Positions 37,100 through 57,340 of a stretch of 64,000 nucleotides of DNA are shown piece by piece. Made by a program: the position numbers and the translations under genes. This stretch comes from Axinella damicornis (taxonomy: Eukaryota; Porifera; Demospongiae; Axinellida; Axinellidae), in NCBI GenBank assembly GCA_963931865.1, contig OZ007511.1:425836-489835 (forward strand). Reading direction: 5' to 3'. The notes beneath the pieces were generated by a model. It did not search any database. It saw only the letters and a program-made list of their open reading frames with translations, and had not been told where the DNA came from. How positions within the stretch are numbered: the stretch's first letter is position 1; the number at the start of each line of letters is the position of its first letter.

Positions 37100-40000
37100 A
37101 AAACTAAAGAGGGAATTCAAGAGCAGCAAGCTGGACGCTGTAAAAGAAAGACTTGCACAATCTTATGATCAAAGCAAGATTAAACTAATGCTGGATGGGT
37201 AGGAAGGTTTGGCATGCCATCACATTCGTACACATGCATTATTACACCTGCCATTCTTGGTTCTCAAGGTCATGCAAGCATCCAGTAATTACGTTTTAGG
37301 GATACTATCAAACAGACTAGTTTTCGAGGCGTCCCCTCTCTTCCCTATCCACAGCGGTGCTCTCCTTGTTGCTTCAGGTTTGTGGGTGTGGCTCAGTCCT
37401 GGAGCTTTTGATTGGTCGGTTACCAGTAGGCCACACCCCCACCTCACCATACCTCCGAGCTGTGTACTCAAATGACATTCCAGATACCGGAGTCCTCGAT
37501 TCCCCTACCAGAACGGAAGTCCCAGATCATGATAGCCGGATAGTGAGAGATACTGGCAGAGCAGACGCGGTGTTTTCAGAGAGTTCAGGTGGCTTGGAAC
37601 AACGGGTCACCAAGTTGATTCCAGATCCTGATGCGGTATTGGAACAGGAATCTACTTCCAGTTGCCAGAGTAGTGCTACTGGGAGGAGCGTGGAATCCAG
37701 TCGTTTGGTGGACACACATCCCATGTGCCACCCAACCGACCGGCTTGAAGGGGACGTAGGTGCACACCAAACCTCAGAGCTAGAGAAAGATTTGGAGGAT
37801 GAGAGAAATGGAGAAGAGAAGGAAGAGCTGTTGGAGTTTAGGGGTGGGCTGCTGAAGCCTATTCTCTCCATCCTGAGAGGAAAGCTGACGAGGGAGACAT
37901 GGAAGACCCACCCCACGGCCAAGCATGCTCTAGTCTGGTGCCTGAAACATCTGCAGGTGTGTGTGTGGATAGTCCCATTCCCAGACTGTTTGTGGATAGT
38001 CCCGTTCCCAGACTGTAGATAGTCCCAGACTGTTCATATCTCCAGTCTTTGTCGTGCATGTACTGCCAGGACAGTCATGCTAATTTAATTCTCTGGGTTG
38101 TATGCTCTTCCCAGCATCCACACATGGGCCACCATCTTGACTCCTTCCTCCCTCCCGTTCTGATGCTGCTGGATGACCATGAGGTGTGTGGGTAAGAAGC
38201 CCAGGTGGCTGCCTGTGGTAGTCGGAAGGCTTCCTCTCCTCTCCCTTGTCCTCCCTGTACCACTGGTGTCACAGGACTAACTTCTTTGTCAATTTAGACA
38301 TACCACAAAGTTCTTGGATTGTCAGCCGTCACACACTTGCTGAAGAATGTGGTGAGTTGTTTACCAGTGAACAGAATGCAATACTGGGTGGACAGAATGG
38401 AACTTGAGCTCAACTAATACTCAATACTGAATCAGTCAGAGAGACCCACCCACTCATAGGTTACCGGTATGCATATCACCTTGTATGTAGTTAACCCCTC
38501 AGCTTCAAGTATGGTGATTACAATTTAGGGTACATGTGCTTAATGAAGGTTCCGCTAAATTTATGTTTGTAGTACAATGTTCCCAGGCCTCCACACCCAG
38601 CTTTTATTGCTTGCAGTACAGCTGGGCGTGGAGGCCTGGGAATGAGGCTAGTACAATCATTTAATTGTGTAACATAATTACCATCTGTATTGTGGCAAGA
38701 CCAATGGTCAATTGAACTGCAGGATCCTAAGATTCTGCTTTTGTAGTATTCTGTAACATAATTGTGAAATAAGATTTTTATTGTGGTGGTCAATTGAACT
38801 ACATGTATCTTGCAGGATCCTACTGAATTACGTTGGTATGGAAGAGCAGATGTTATCTATGAGGTATCATGTGACTGTCACGTGACTGTATGTGCGATTG
38901 TCATGTGACTATCATGCAACTGTCATGAGCTATGACCATCATCACAGGCCATCAAGAGTTTCTTGTATATGGGTGAACCGGAACTGATTAATGCCCTCCA
39001 CCCATGCCTGGTTCGTCTTCTCCCCGTCGTGGAAGGTCCAAGAGTCAGGACCGTACAAGGTCCTAGGAAGGTAGAGCTGTTCCATCTAAAGCATTTGTGT
39101 CTTCTTCTACCGATTGTTTTTTTTATGTATGTATATATACTTCTATTTGTGTAGCCTACCAAAACTGACGAAGTGTTTTCAATTCTTCTCAATTCTCTGG
39201 ACTTTGAGTCCAAACTTGCTGTCAGAAAGGTACCACTTTTGTAAACGTATTGGGAGTCATTTAGCTAGCCTCGTACCCAGTGGGGCGGGGCCTGGATGGA
39301 TTGTTTGGTCTGGAGGCTTCAGTGCTGATGGAAGCAAGTTGCATGCAAGGATGATCTCCCTATTCGGCTAAGATCAATCAACAAGATGTCTGCATGTCTA
39401 GGTTAGAATAACTCTCTTGAATGGTCTTTTCACTGCACAGGCGTACACTGCCCACCTGCAAAGTTACATCAATCTTCTTGGTATTTACACCATCCGTCAC
39501 TTGAAGGTGTGTCAGAGTGTGATGTTTCATCAATCTGCTTGGAATTTTCACTGTCCGAAAGTAGCCTCATTCCGAGGCTCCTTCCTAGCATTTTATCGCA
39601 TACTGTTCAGCTGGGGATTGAGAAGCCTGGAAACGAGACTATACTTGAAAGTACATCGGAGTGACTGCGTCAATAGTATCAGAGGGATGGTACATTTCAC
39701 GTAACTTTTCTCATTCTTTTTGAGTGAGACACAGAATAGAGGAATTGGTTATAGCCTCACACAGAGCATCCATTTCTCAAGTGTTGCTATGGCAATGAGA
39801 CTTGCAGCATTGGTTACCATGCACAGTGAAGTGGCTGTTCAGTGCACGGGGTATTTCGTATTGAAGTGTTTTACCACTGGAGGTGATAAAGTATCACTCC
39901 GTGGTCTTCTTTGTATTTCCAGCGGCTGCTCTCTGTGCTGTACGCCTGCCTGGAGTTCCCGGACTACTCTGGAGAGCAGACTCGGAAGTATGCCCTGCAA

Positions 40001-41886
40001 GCCCTAGCAGCTGTCATCTCGTACGCGTGGCCGAGGTGCGTCTAGCTGGACCATAACAAACACACTTGGCCAGGCTGCCCCTCACATCTCATACCACACA
40101 CAGCCTTGAGACAAAGCAGGGGAGCCTTTGGAACAAGATTAAAGAGGGTAATGTCCGCTTATCTTCCTGAGCCTCTGTTCCCATCTTTGCCCCCTGTTCC
40201 TAGCGGCCTCCACCAACAGCTGTTGCCTTCTGGACCATGCATGTTTGCAGCAGCTGGGACTGCGCTCAAACACAATCGTACTCACGAATGTAAACAATTT
40301 CGTTTCAACTCAACTAAACGTACTTTTAGTTTTGACTAGCCTACTTTACATTTCAACTTGTTCATTCTCAGCATATGTCTGTAATTCTCTAATTGCTACA
40401 TTGATAACATTCAGTAACCTCAGGGTCTCTAAGCAAACAGTAGTAGAGTTCTGCTCATAATTCAACTTTCAACTAGTATGCTTGTTTCAACCAGCCTACT
40501 TTACATTTCAATTACAGCACCTTCGATTCTTTGCAGTGAGAAGCCATGTGGCTGATTGCCTGACACCCTAATTATGATGTATAAAATTTCATTGATTGTG
40601 TATAGAAACGAAACGTGATGTGTTCTCCTATCTTACGTGACTGCCAAAAGGTTGTATGTCATGTGACTATCACAATACTGTCATGTGACATTGCATGCAT
40701 GACTGTACTGTCATGTGACTGGATGAGCCAATTGAAATGGCTCATCACCCCCACAGAGTCCCCTACCACAAGGAAGACATTCTCAGAGCTCTGTTGAAGC
40801 TCGTGTCTGACCTCTGCCCTTCCAATGGGGAAATTCCTGAGAAAACAGGTTTGATGAATCACCCAATCCTGTGCGATTGACGTAGCTGTGATTGGACATT
40901 TTCTGTGTTTCTCAAGAAGTTGCAGCTCAGCTGAAGTTGGTCACTGAGTGTTTCGTGCTGTTGGCTAGGTGCTGCGATGACCTGCAGGTATGTGTAACCG
41001 TTAACCTCTTTCTTTGTTGCCTGGAATGTGGAGCGTGGGATAGTGTAGCCTCGTTCCAGGCGCCTGCCCAGTTTTTGTCACTTGCATGCAGCAACCGAAA
41101 CGGCAGCAACCGAAACGGCATTGGCCTGGGAACGAAGCTACCTAGCCTGGGATGGGGAGCCTGGGATGGGGAGCCTGAGATGGGGAGCCTGGGATGGGGA
41201 GCCTGGAATGGGGAGCCTGGAATGGGGAGTGTGTGTAGTCACAATCTGTGGTACAACATTCATCTAAGGTATGCATATTAATGAGGCAGCACTTTGATGT
41301 GTGTATGGGGTCCTTTGATCTTACTGAGTGTGAATTCCACTAGCATATTCTCCTTCAGTGAAGCAGCTGTGACCTGGTCACCCATCCTGCTAAGCATGTA
41401 ACTACAGTCAAACCTCCGATAGTGGACCCTCCGAGATAGGGACGCAATATATTAAACCTCTCTACAAAGGACGCTTTTCAAGGTCCCAAATAATTGGTTT
41501 GCCTATGGTTCTAATACATTTTGAACCTCCAAGAAGAGGACAACCTCTCTACAAAGGACAAAAGACTTGAATTTATATTGTTCCCAAATTGTCCTTTGTT
41601 CGGAGGTTTGACTGTAGTTAGGAAGGGGAAGGTTCCCATTTTGACAGAAGGGTCCAGACAATGGGTCCCCCAGGACTATGGTCCAGGAAGTGGAAACCTG
41701 GCCCCACGACACTTGGGATGCTGGTTGCTGTTGAGCATAGTGCTTATCGGAGCGACTGTTGATGAGGTCCTATACCTATCTACTTCTTTGCTTTTGCAGG
41801 TGTGCTACAAGTCCCTTCAGAGCAACTGTGGCCACCAGACATTGTCCTTGTGCCTAGAAGAATGCCTTGAGCAACTTGCACAATGA
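36479..41886 (+). CDS. TTI2: TELO2-interacting protein 2 homologue
   Basis: TTI2 is the third subunit of the TELO2-TTI1-TTI2 co-chaperone that stabilises PIKK kinases (ATM, ATR, mTOR and others). Fourteen exons: 36479-36551, 36619-36719, 36833-36944, 37355-37956, 38115-38183, 38298-38351, 38816-38863, 38948-39070, 39155-39229, 39441-39506, 39923-40035, 40757-40848, 40917-40987 and 41800-41886. All phases agree and give 561 aa (human 508). Recognisable blocks are GGLLKPILSILRGKLTRETW with HPTAKHALVWCLKHLQ, RADVIYEAIKSFLYMGEPEL, INLLGIYTIRHLKRLLSVLY, ALQALAAVISYAWPR, ILRALLKLVSDLCP and LVTECFVLLARCCDD. Helical repeats fill most of the protein. Exon 4 carries an acidic Ser/Glu-rich insert of about 130 residues that explains the extra length. 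The last exon (VCYKSLQSNC...) is assigned from phase and position. Confidence 0.93.
37063..37096. repeat. Poly-C tract (34 C)
   Basis: 34 consecutive C in TTI2 intron 3, the longest homopolymer in the window. Confidence 0.95.
38573..38650. mobile_element. Foldback element, about 78 bp (TAGCCTCG family)
   Basis: GTTCCCAGGCCTCCAC...CAGCT at the left pairs with AGCTGGGCGTGGAGGCCTGG...GAGGCTAG at the right. The outermost left bases are lost. It lies in TTI2 intron 6. Confidence 0.65.
41046..41140. mobile_element. Foldback element, 95 bp (TAGCCTCG family)
   Basis: Ends are TAGCCTCGTTCCAGGCGCC and GGCCTGGGAACGAAGCTA. The interior CAGTTTTTGTCACTTGCA is shared with the copy at 59013-59116, which shows common descent. 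It lies in TTI2 intron 13. Confidence 0.7.
41141..41232. repeat. Minisatellite, CCTGGGATGGGGAG unit
   Basis: Six to seven copies of a 14-bp unit directly abut the right end of the foldback element at 41046-41140. The array may have arisen at the element boundary. Confidence 0.85.
41405..41614. mobile_element. MITE, 210 bp, TA target duplication
   Basis: Inverted ends CAGTCAAACCTCCG and CGGAGGTTTGACTG are flanked on both sides by TA (41403-41404 and 41615-41616). This is the signature of a Tc1/mariner/pogo-mobilised MITE. Internal CCTCTCTACAAAGGAC is repeated twice. It has no coding capacity. It lies in TTI2 intron 13. Confidence 0.88.
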
Positions 41887-42071
41887 CAATTTATTGTTCT
41901 AGCTATGTATCTTAGCACATCTGAGCTGTGACGTCCTGCCTGGCGGTCGCGGGAGGAACATGGCAATTAGCACCAGCACCGGGGCGGAGCTCAATCTTAC
42001 TTAATTATGACGTCATAATTAGTCATTTTGTAATATTCGCCGATTGAGTGCGGTGCAGTGATCGCCTTGCC
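41887..42071 (+). promoter_or_regulatory. ADAM10 promoter with palindromic CRE
   Basis: Only 185 bp separate the TTI2 stop from the ADAM10 start on the same strand. It contains a perfect 18-bp palindrome, AATTATGACGTCATAATT, at 42003-42020 with the CRE core TGACGTCA at 42008-42015. The TTI2 3' end and the ADAM10 promoter must share this space. Confidence 0.55.
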
Positions 42072-50338
<8,267 letters not shown>

Positions 50339-50578
50339 TCGCACACCCTCAAGATCAAAATATGTTTCGTGTTGCTATGAAATATAATAGGAATAGCTCT
50401 TATACTATTACAGTGTGGTACATTTATTATGAGTGTTACTGTACATTCATTCATTAATTCTACAGCTCTCATTCCCAGAACAAACTTCCTTTTCATTCTC
50501 TGCTTATCCTCTGCACCAGCACACTTGCTTACTTTATGTACTTTGTATATTGTCAACATAGACAGCGAAGTACCATAC

Positions 50579-50730
50579 ACAAGGGAGGAGGGGAGGGAAG
50601 GTACAATGTACATGCATGGGTGTTGGAGGGATTGAACAAGGGAGGAGGGGATTGAGGGAGGGAAGGTTCATGGGTGTTGGAGGGATTGAACAAGGGAGGA
50701 GGGGAGGGAGGGATGGTTCATGGACATAAC
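50579..50730. repeat. GGGAGGAGGGGA / GGGTGTTGGAGGGATTGAAC repeat
   Basis: Three degenerate copies of a roughly 55-bp purine-rich unit in the gap between the convergent ends of ADAM10 and the minus-strand gene that follows. Confidence 0.75.
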
Positions 50731-50739
50731 TGTATACAG

Positions 50740-53700
50740 TTAGTGCTGAGTGAGTATGTCTTCAGGAGCGGAGTCATCAGTGCACGCTATGTTTATGTGG
50801 GGCTGACTGGCAGCTTCCATGCTAACCTGGGTCAACACACACAATGGGCAGCTCGTGTCAGATTTGAAGCTGCTGGTTTCAGGCGGGAGGCGGTTTCTGC
50901 TCTGCTTTTCCAGTGACTTCAATTGTGCATCTACAGATTGTCCCTTCTTTCCAGCTCTCATTCTCACTGACTGTCTCTTTCTCTCTGTATCCTTCAGTAC
51001 CACCGCTGGCTTTGACTTTGCTGCAGGTTTAGATGTAAACTTGGCAGATTGTCCCTTCTTCCCAGTTCCTGTTCTCACTGACCGTCTTTCTCTCTCCTGT
51101 GGTACTACCACTGACTTTGATTTTGCTGCAGATTTAGAAGTGAAGTTATTTTTCTTACCTTGAACTCGACTCTCCCTCCTTGTCACTCCCGGTTTTGTAT
51201 TCCTCCCTTGACGTTTGCTACCTGTGAGCGTCTTGGTCTCCTCTCTTCTCTCCACATTACCACTACCGCTTCTTCCCGACTGCTGCCGTGCACCACACTG
51301 CTTACCACTACCACCACACTGAGACTCTGTATCAGAGGAGCTGAAGATTTGTGAGAACCCAAAGTCATCCCGCTGTGCACCACTCCTCCTATCCAGACTC
51401 CCAAAGTCCTTCTGCTGTACATGTGTGCGAGTTCTTTTCCCAGCTGGAGTCCCAAAGTCCTTCTGCTGTGTGTGAGTCCTTGTTCTATCTGGACTCCCAA
51501 AGTCCAGCACTTCACTGACATCAAAACCAATCTCCTGCATAAAATACAAGACCTGTTGCAATAACAATATCATGACTCCATACACTGGAATATATTTCAC
51601 TACATGACTGCCTGCATGCTGAATATGAGGTAGCAGCCAAGTTTATTGTGGCAGAGAACTGAGAGAAGAAATACAAAGGGGCACAGTTTAACAGTGATTG
51701 ACCAGAATTTATTTCAAAGAGAGGAGCATGCAGTATATGTATAGATAGTACATGCATGAGTCTACAGCTAGCAAGGGAGTTTGGCCTTGGTAGTACATTG
51801 ACAATAGCATCTATAAGACTAGTGAGATAAGCATACGTCAAATTCCATCATCCTCTCTATTGTGGTCCCCACTGAGGAGCTACTGGGGGTCCCTCCTCTC
51901 CGCACGTTGCCCCGCCTACTTGTGCCATGGTGTGGTGGGTGAAGGGGTGTGCTGGTGACGGGGTAGGCATGACCCTGGTTGAAGAACGGTGTGAGTTGAC
52001 TGAGGTCCCGAGTCTGTGAGAGGTAAGTATGTGAGTTCTTTGCAATAGGATTTCTAAGTTCTGAAAGTGCCTTAAAATACACATAGCTAATTATAGAGAT
52101 GTGAACCTGGCTGTGAAACATAACTGGCCTGTATATACCAAACTCTCAAATAGAATGCATTCACATTGTATATTGCAAAAGCTCTTTTGTATGCACGGGA
52201 CACACACATTTTATACATCAATGAATAGATATTCCCTGCAATAGAGGGACACTATAGATATTTGGTGTCATAACCAGCCAGTCAGTTGGTTTACAGCCCT
52301 ATATACAACTTCAACAATTGAACATACACACTCCAAGTTGACCAGGCCACGCTGGCTCCGCGGTGTTCCACTGCTGATCCCTGGTTCCAGTGCTGCGAGT
52401 GGTGTGCTGGTGAGGGGGGCCATGGCTCTACTCCCCGGGGTAGTGGACAAGTGAGGGGATATCAGACCCACAATGGGGGTCTGGGAGAGGGCACGAGAGG
52501 GGACAGGGGAGACAGAGGTTCAAGAAGTGTTCAGCTAAACTACATGTTGCTGCAGCCATTGGATAGCTTCAGGCTCGATCAAGATTCAACCTATCAGAGG
52601 GCCACACTCAACCTACAACTAGAATATTAGTCAATTGTGGCACAGAGTGTCTCCTGTTGTACATGTAATGCAGTCATGACATTCAATACAAGGTCAGATC
52701 GTGTACATGTAGCTACAGTGTAATTATGCATGCATTGCCTACCATTCGCAGGCTACTGAAGTGGTCTTCCAGACTGTTGCATGAAGTGGAGCTCTTCCCA
52801 CTCATTGCTCCTACTCGCCTCCCCCGTGCAGACTTAGGCAGACGTTGCTCGGTACAAGTTGTCTTTTTACTGTCCACACTCGAGGTCTCCTGCAACACCG
52901 CCTCCCCTACACCATCGCACAACTTTCCTTCCAGCTCACTCTCGGCAATGCACTCCAAGAGGGTATGGTCCTCCCTCGTAGTCGGTTGGTGGTCTGACAT
53001 GCTAAACTCTAGGGACACCTTTTCAATGAGGTAACCTTGCATAATCGCAGCATCACCAAATTCACCACACGGGTCCCTCGTCCGTAGGACTTCAATATCC
53101 TCCTCACTGTCTTGCTCTTGCTGCGCGGTACCACCACTGATGGAGGAGCTGGGATGCCGGGCACCGGGTTCAGTGGTGATGGTGGGCGACTCTGTTGGAA
53201 CCACGAGTTCCACAGAGGTACCTCCAGCATATGACGCTGGTAGTGGAGTCTGCATAATGTACAATAAACACACCACACCGCATGTAACACTTGTAAGATC
53301 TGTCATTGAGGACAGATTGGTTTAGCTGTATGATTATAGCCACTGTAAAAATGGGTGTATCTTGGTAATTAGGTTTAGGCATCTGAGTGAGGTAATTTTT
53401 AGTCTCGTGCCCAGACCCCACCCCTCGCGGGAAAGAGGGTCTGGCGACTTTGCGCAGAAGCCTCGGTCTTCATTAAAAATTCATACTTTTTAGGCAGGAA
53501 TTTCAGACTGCCAATGAAATCGTAGAGAATTCAATTTTGTCTTTATTAGGAGCGAGAAGTTGTAGAAAATTCAAATTTCTCTTGCAATTACGTATATCAT
53601 TTCACGCGTAGGACTTCCGGTTCTGTCCGGTTTCAGGCGGTTAGCTGAGCTATGAATATTCGATGAAGACCGAGAATGTTGCTGAAAGTCACCAGAGGGA

Positions 53701-53925
53701 TATTCCGTACACGTTTCCGGCTGGGCACGAGACTAGGTAATTTTAGCCTCCAGCTGTTGATAATACTTTGGCTTGATGAACTAAATATTGTACCTACTAT
53801 TGTTAGCACTGACCAGTGTGTGAGGTAGGTCTCCCATTGTGTGCTGGAGGTCAGCTGTGATGGTGTCCAGGAAGTGCCTCACCTTCCTGGACGTGGAGTC
53901 CAGACAAGCAGAGCTGTAGGTGGTC

Positions 53926-53971
<46 letters not shown>

Positions 53972-54706
53972 TGTGTGTGGTGTGCACATGTGACATAGGA
54001 CAAAGAAGTTATGTCGAGTATCTGCATTAAAATTGCCTGTAAAAATTTGCTCAAATCCACCTCCAGCACTTACATCACAGTAGTGTGCTGTGAGGACCCC
54101 AGTACCACCAGGAGAGGGGAGGGGCTTCTTCCCCTCACCCCCAGGCCCAACACCAGTCTCACATGTCAGCTCCATGCTGACTAGACTCAGGTCACAAGAA
54201 GAAGAAGTATCCATCTTGTTCTCTGTTCTCTCAATGCTATTGCTGCGGCTGGCTTGAGCCGAGATACTGCCCGGCAGCTGGGTGCTGTCCCAACTTCCCC
54301 TGAGGAGATGAGACGGTAGCTCCCATTCCTCTACGACACCTGGAGTATCTGGCGTGAGGAAGTGGTGTTTGTTCACTGTCTGCCGGGGATTCAATCGGGA
54401 ATACGTGTGGACCACACGCTGCTTGACCACCACTGCAGTACCATCTTCCTTGGGAACGCTTGCTGAAGGACCACGCCGACGGCGAACCCTGAGGGGAGAA
54501 TGTTAGGCTGTAACCTTTGCATCAGTGTACTCCGCCTAGACGACGAGACTTCAGTTCATTTGCATGTATAGCAATTACAGTCATATTGAAATTGCGATGT
54601 ATGTGGCTAGCTAGTTATTCTGCATTTCTATGCAATGATTTAGGCCCCATGGGCTTGCGTGCAAGGTCTGGGTACAAACCTTTGGTGTGGCCTACCTTCC
54701 AGGCAT
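50740..54706 (-). CDS. Unrecognised Ser/Thr-Pro and Lys/Arg-rich protein, 741 aa
   Basis: I do not recognise the family. Seven exons on the minus strand with continuous phase: 54696-54706 (MPGR), 54074-54488, 53814-53924, 52743-53249, 52328-52480, 51837-52070 and 50740-51534. The N-terminus is basic (VRRRRGPSAS). Exon 3 encodes a likely amphipathic helix (RKVRHFLDTITADLQHTMGD). Many S/T-P sites occur (LTPDTPG, TSTPL twice, SGTPRS). The last exon contains three to four DFG-x repeats (LDFGSPDR, KDFGTPAGK, KDFGSLDR, DDFGFSQ), then two tandem copies of a roughly 37-residue basic repeat (FTSKSAAKSKS...GKKGQS and FTSKPAAKSKP...GKKGQS). No membrane segment or signal peptide is seen. The composition suggests a disordered nuclear or chromatin protein phosphorylated by proline-directed kinases; this is inference. 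The tiny first exon and the exon 3 acceptor (CACAAG) are the weakest points. Confidence 0.72.
53400..53735. mobile_element. MITE-like element, 336 bp, TAGTCTCGTGCCCAG ends
   Basis: Perfect 15-bp inverted ends, TAGTCTCGTGCCCAG and CTGGGCACGAGACTA, enclose a non-coding centre with CTTCCGG and internal repeats (GTAGAAAATTCAA / GTAGAGAATTCAA). The ends are related to the TAGCCTCG family. It lies in an intron of the minus-strand gene. Confidence 0.75.
53931..53980. repeat. (GT)n microsatellite
   Basis: GT run just upstream, in minus orientation, of the CACAAG acceptor of exon 3 of the unrecognised gene. On the minus strand it is a CA run. Confidence 0.95.
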
Positions 54707-55032
54707 CGCAGGTTCCCAGGAGACTGCACTGCAGAAAAACGTGCATGAGCGCGGAGTACATGCTTGTACATCTGCAGTTTCAATTATCGCGCTCAACCGG
54801 CGGCGCGCGCCCAGGCCGCAAAAGTTTCACATAATGTGATTTAGGGTCTTTGGGCCCTTCCATAATCATTTCATTGTTGTTGGATGCAAATTATGCCAAA
54901 AATAAAAATCTCTATAGCTATAGTATAGGCCATGTTTCTGCTGGAAACGTGGCTGTGTCTAGCTAGCTTGCAGATTGTATCCAAACCCCATATCTCCTGG
55001 GGGGTTCTTAGAGAGGCATGGGTACAATGCTG

Positions 55033-55832
55033 TTAGCTCTGTTCCCCTTGCAGAGACAGTCCTGAGGCAAGGGTATCTGCAAGGTCGGTCACAGCAGCGT
55101 CAGAAGGGCGTGTGAGGTCCCAAATACGACAGGTGTGGTCAGACGAGGTGGTGGCAATGTACTGGCCATCAGAGGAGTAGGAGCAGCCGGTAACGCTCCG
55201 TGCATGTCCGTGGAGGATGAGCGGCTCGGCAGTGAGGACTGAAGAAGACTGTGTAGAGAGACAGAAACTTCCATTCCATTACACAAACTAGCCTTGTGTT
55301 CCAGCCTCGTTCCCAGTCTAGTGCCTAGTAATGTACCAGTATGGAACTGGAAATGGGGCCAGCCCTGATTGCTAAGATATGACTATTGCAATTGAAAATG
55401 ACCTTCCCTTAAACCCTGACCCTTCAGTGACCTTTCTAAGGAACCTAGCTCCCCACATTTCCTGTCGGTGCTATACCCTCAAGTCCTTCACATTGTCCTA
55501 GAGCTGGGTTTGGTTCCCCTGGTTCCTATAGCCCTTCCATGGGAAGTAGTGTTAACTTTGAGCTGCCTCAGCTCCGTAACAGACTGTATACGTACGAGCC
55601 ATTGCGTTCTAGTAAGTAAGTATAATCCAACATGACATGCTATATAGCCAGGTTGGACACCTGGGGTGAGTTAACTACTGACCTTGATATTGGTCATGTC
55701 CCAGAGGTGCAGTTCACAGAGGTCATTGCCGGTGGCAATCTGAGAGCCGTCTGGGGAGAAGCTGACGCAGTTTGTCTCCTTCCAGCCTGCGCCCTTCTGC
55801 AGCACGTGCCAGGGGGCTGGGCGGAGGGGGAG

Positions 55833-55871
<39 letters not shown>

Positions 55872-57340
55872 GAGAGATAGATCACTGCTGACCAGATGGC
55901 AAGGATACAATACAAAACCCACACGCACACACACACCACATGCACGCACCCGGCCACACCCATACCTACACACCACATACACACACACACACACACACCA
56001 CATGCACACACCTCGTGCTCTCAGGTCCCAAAGGAGGACTACTCCCTTCCTCCCACACGAAGCCAGCAGGTTGCCATCAATTGGACAACAGCTGACGTCA
56101 TACACGGCATCAGGGTGACCTTCAAGAGTGAGAGGAGAGTCCGGGAGAGACAGGTCCCAGATCTTTACTGTGCCGTCCCAAGAACAGGTGGCCTAATGGA
56201 GGGAGGGGGGATCGGAGGAAGGGAAGGAGGGGGGATCGGAGGAAGGGAAGGAGGGGGGTGGAGGAGGGGAGGAGAAAGTGGAGGGGGGAGGGAGGGAAAG
56301 GGGGAGGGCAAGGGAATGCAGGGAGGAGGGAGGGAGGGCAAGGGGGAGGGCAAGGGGGAGGGAGGGCAAGGGGGAGGGAGGGAAAGGGGGAGGGAATGGA
56401 GGGAGGAGGGAATTGGTTAGAAACTAGAAAGTCTATACTGACGCTTTTCATTGACCACATTCTGAGTAAACTAACCAGTTTGCTCCCCCCAGTTGAGAAC
56501 GAGCATGCAGCCACAGGACTGGTGTGACCCTGGAGCGTCTGGAGCAGCTGGCCGGTTGATACGTCCCACAGCCCCACATTATCATCCCAGCTACAAGAGC
56601 CAAGGAGGTGCCCACTGGGCGAAAACTGGCAGTAGGAGACACCATAGGCATGGCCGAGTAGTCTGTGTGTTACCTGGAGGTAGAGGAAAGGTGTTCATAT
56701 CCAAGCCCTTTGGTTGCTGGTCTCCCAAGAGAGGGTGGGGGAACACTTTACCTGTGAATGGACAGGTGGATTCAAACATGGCACTCTTGGTCTATAGTCA
56801 AATGCTTTAACTGCTAGGTCACAATTAACTCACTTGTACATAATCTTATGCACAAAAGACAAGGATCTAAGACCCCTTCCCTTATAAGGGTGTCATTTAT
56901 GTAATCACCCCACTCATTTTTCCAAGTGGTACAGGTTTTGGTGATTGCAGTGCTCACAGGAGGGACCGGCTCTTTGCATGTCCACCAAACTATAGCCTAC
57001 TGTAAGCAGTCTGATTCCTAACAGTCTGGGAATCAGATCAGAATCTGCAGGTATTTGCAAGGGGCGTGGCCCATTTGCTTGCCTGGAAGTCGGTTGTTCT
57101 GTGTATTAGAATGCTCTTATCCCAGGAGCAGGATGCAAGGAGAGTCGAGTCTGGAGAGAAGTGACACCCCCTCACCACCCCCACGTGGGCCCTTATGCAT
57201 GCCACCTGCTGTCCCCCCTGCACCCCCCACACCCTCACAGTCTCATCGGACGAGCAGGTGGCCAGGTGGCTGCTGTGTACAGTGAAGGAACTGCACCAGA
57301 CATGACTGCTGTGGCCAATCAGAGTAGTCAGTGTCGACAT
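55033..57340 (-). CDS. Seven-bladed WD40-repeat protein, 328 aa
   Basis: Five exons on the minus strand: 57083-57340, 56476-56673, 56012-56192, 55683-55816 and 55033-55248, all in phase. The ORF is almost entirely WD repeats: LIGHSSHVWCSSF...VRVWGV, AHVGVVRGCHFSPD...ILIHRT, LLGHAYGVSYCQFSP...VGLWDV, LQGHTSPVAACSFS...VKIWDL, LEGHPDAVYDVSCCP...VLLWDL, ETNCVSFSPDGSQ...LHLWDM and LHGHARSVTGCSYSSDG...CRIWDL. These seven blades close one propeller, with a short C-terminal tail ending LQGEQS. Such propellers are protein-interaction platforms; no partner domain is present, so the pathway cannot be named. The ATG at 57340 is the only in-frame start. Intron 1 appears to use a GC donor (CAG|GCAAGC). It is divergent from the Rab gene. 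Confidence 0.9.
55836..55872. repeat. (GATA)n microsatellite
   Basis: About nine GATA units in intron 3 of the WD40 gene, followed by CA-rich sequence to about 56010. Confidence 0.95.
56200..56412. repeat. Purine-rich (GGGA)n tract
   Basis: About 210 bp of nearly pure A/G on the plus strand, in intron 2 of the WD40 gene. On the coding strand it is the long polypyrimidine tract before the exon 3 acceptor, analogous to 14660-14852 in the APC-like gene. Confidence 0.9.
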
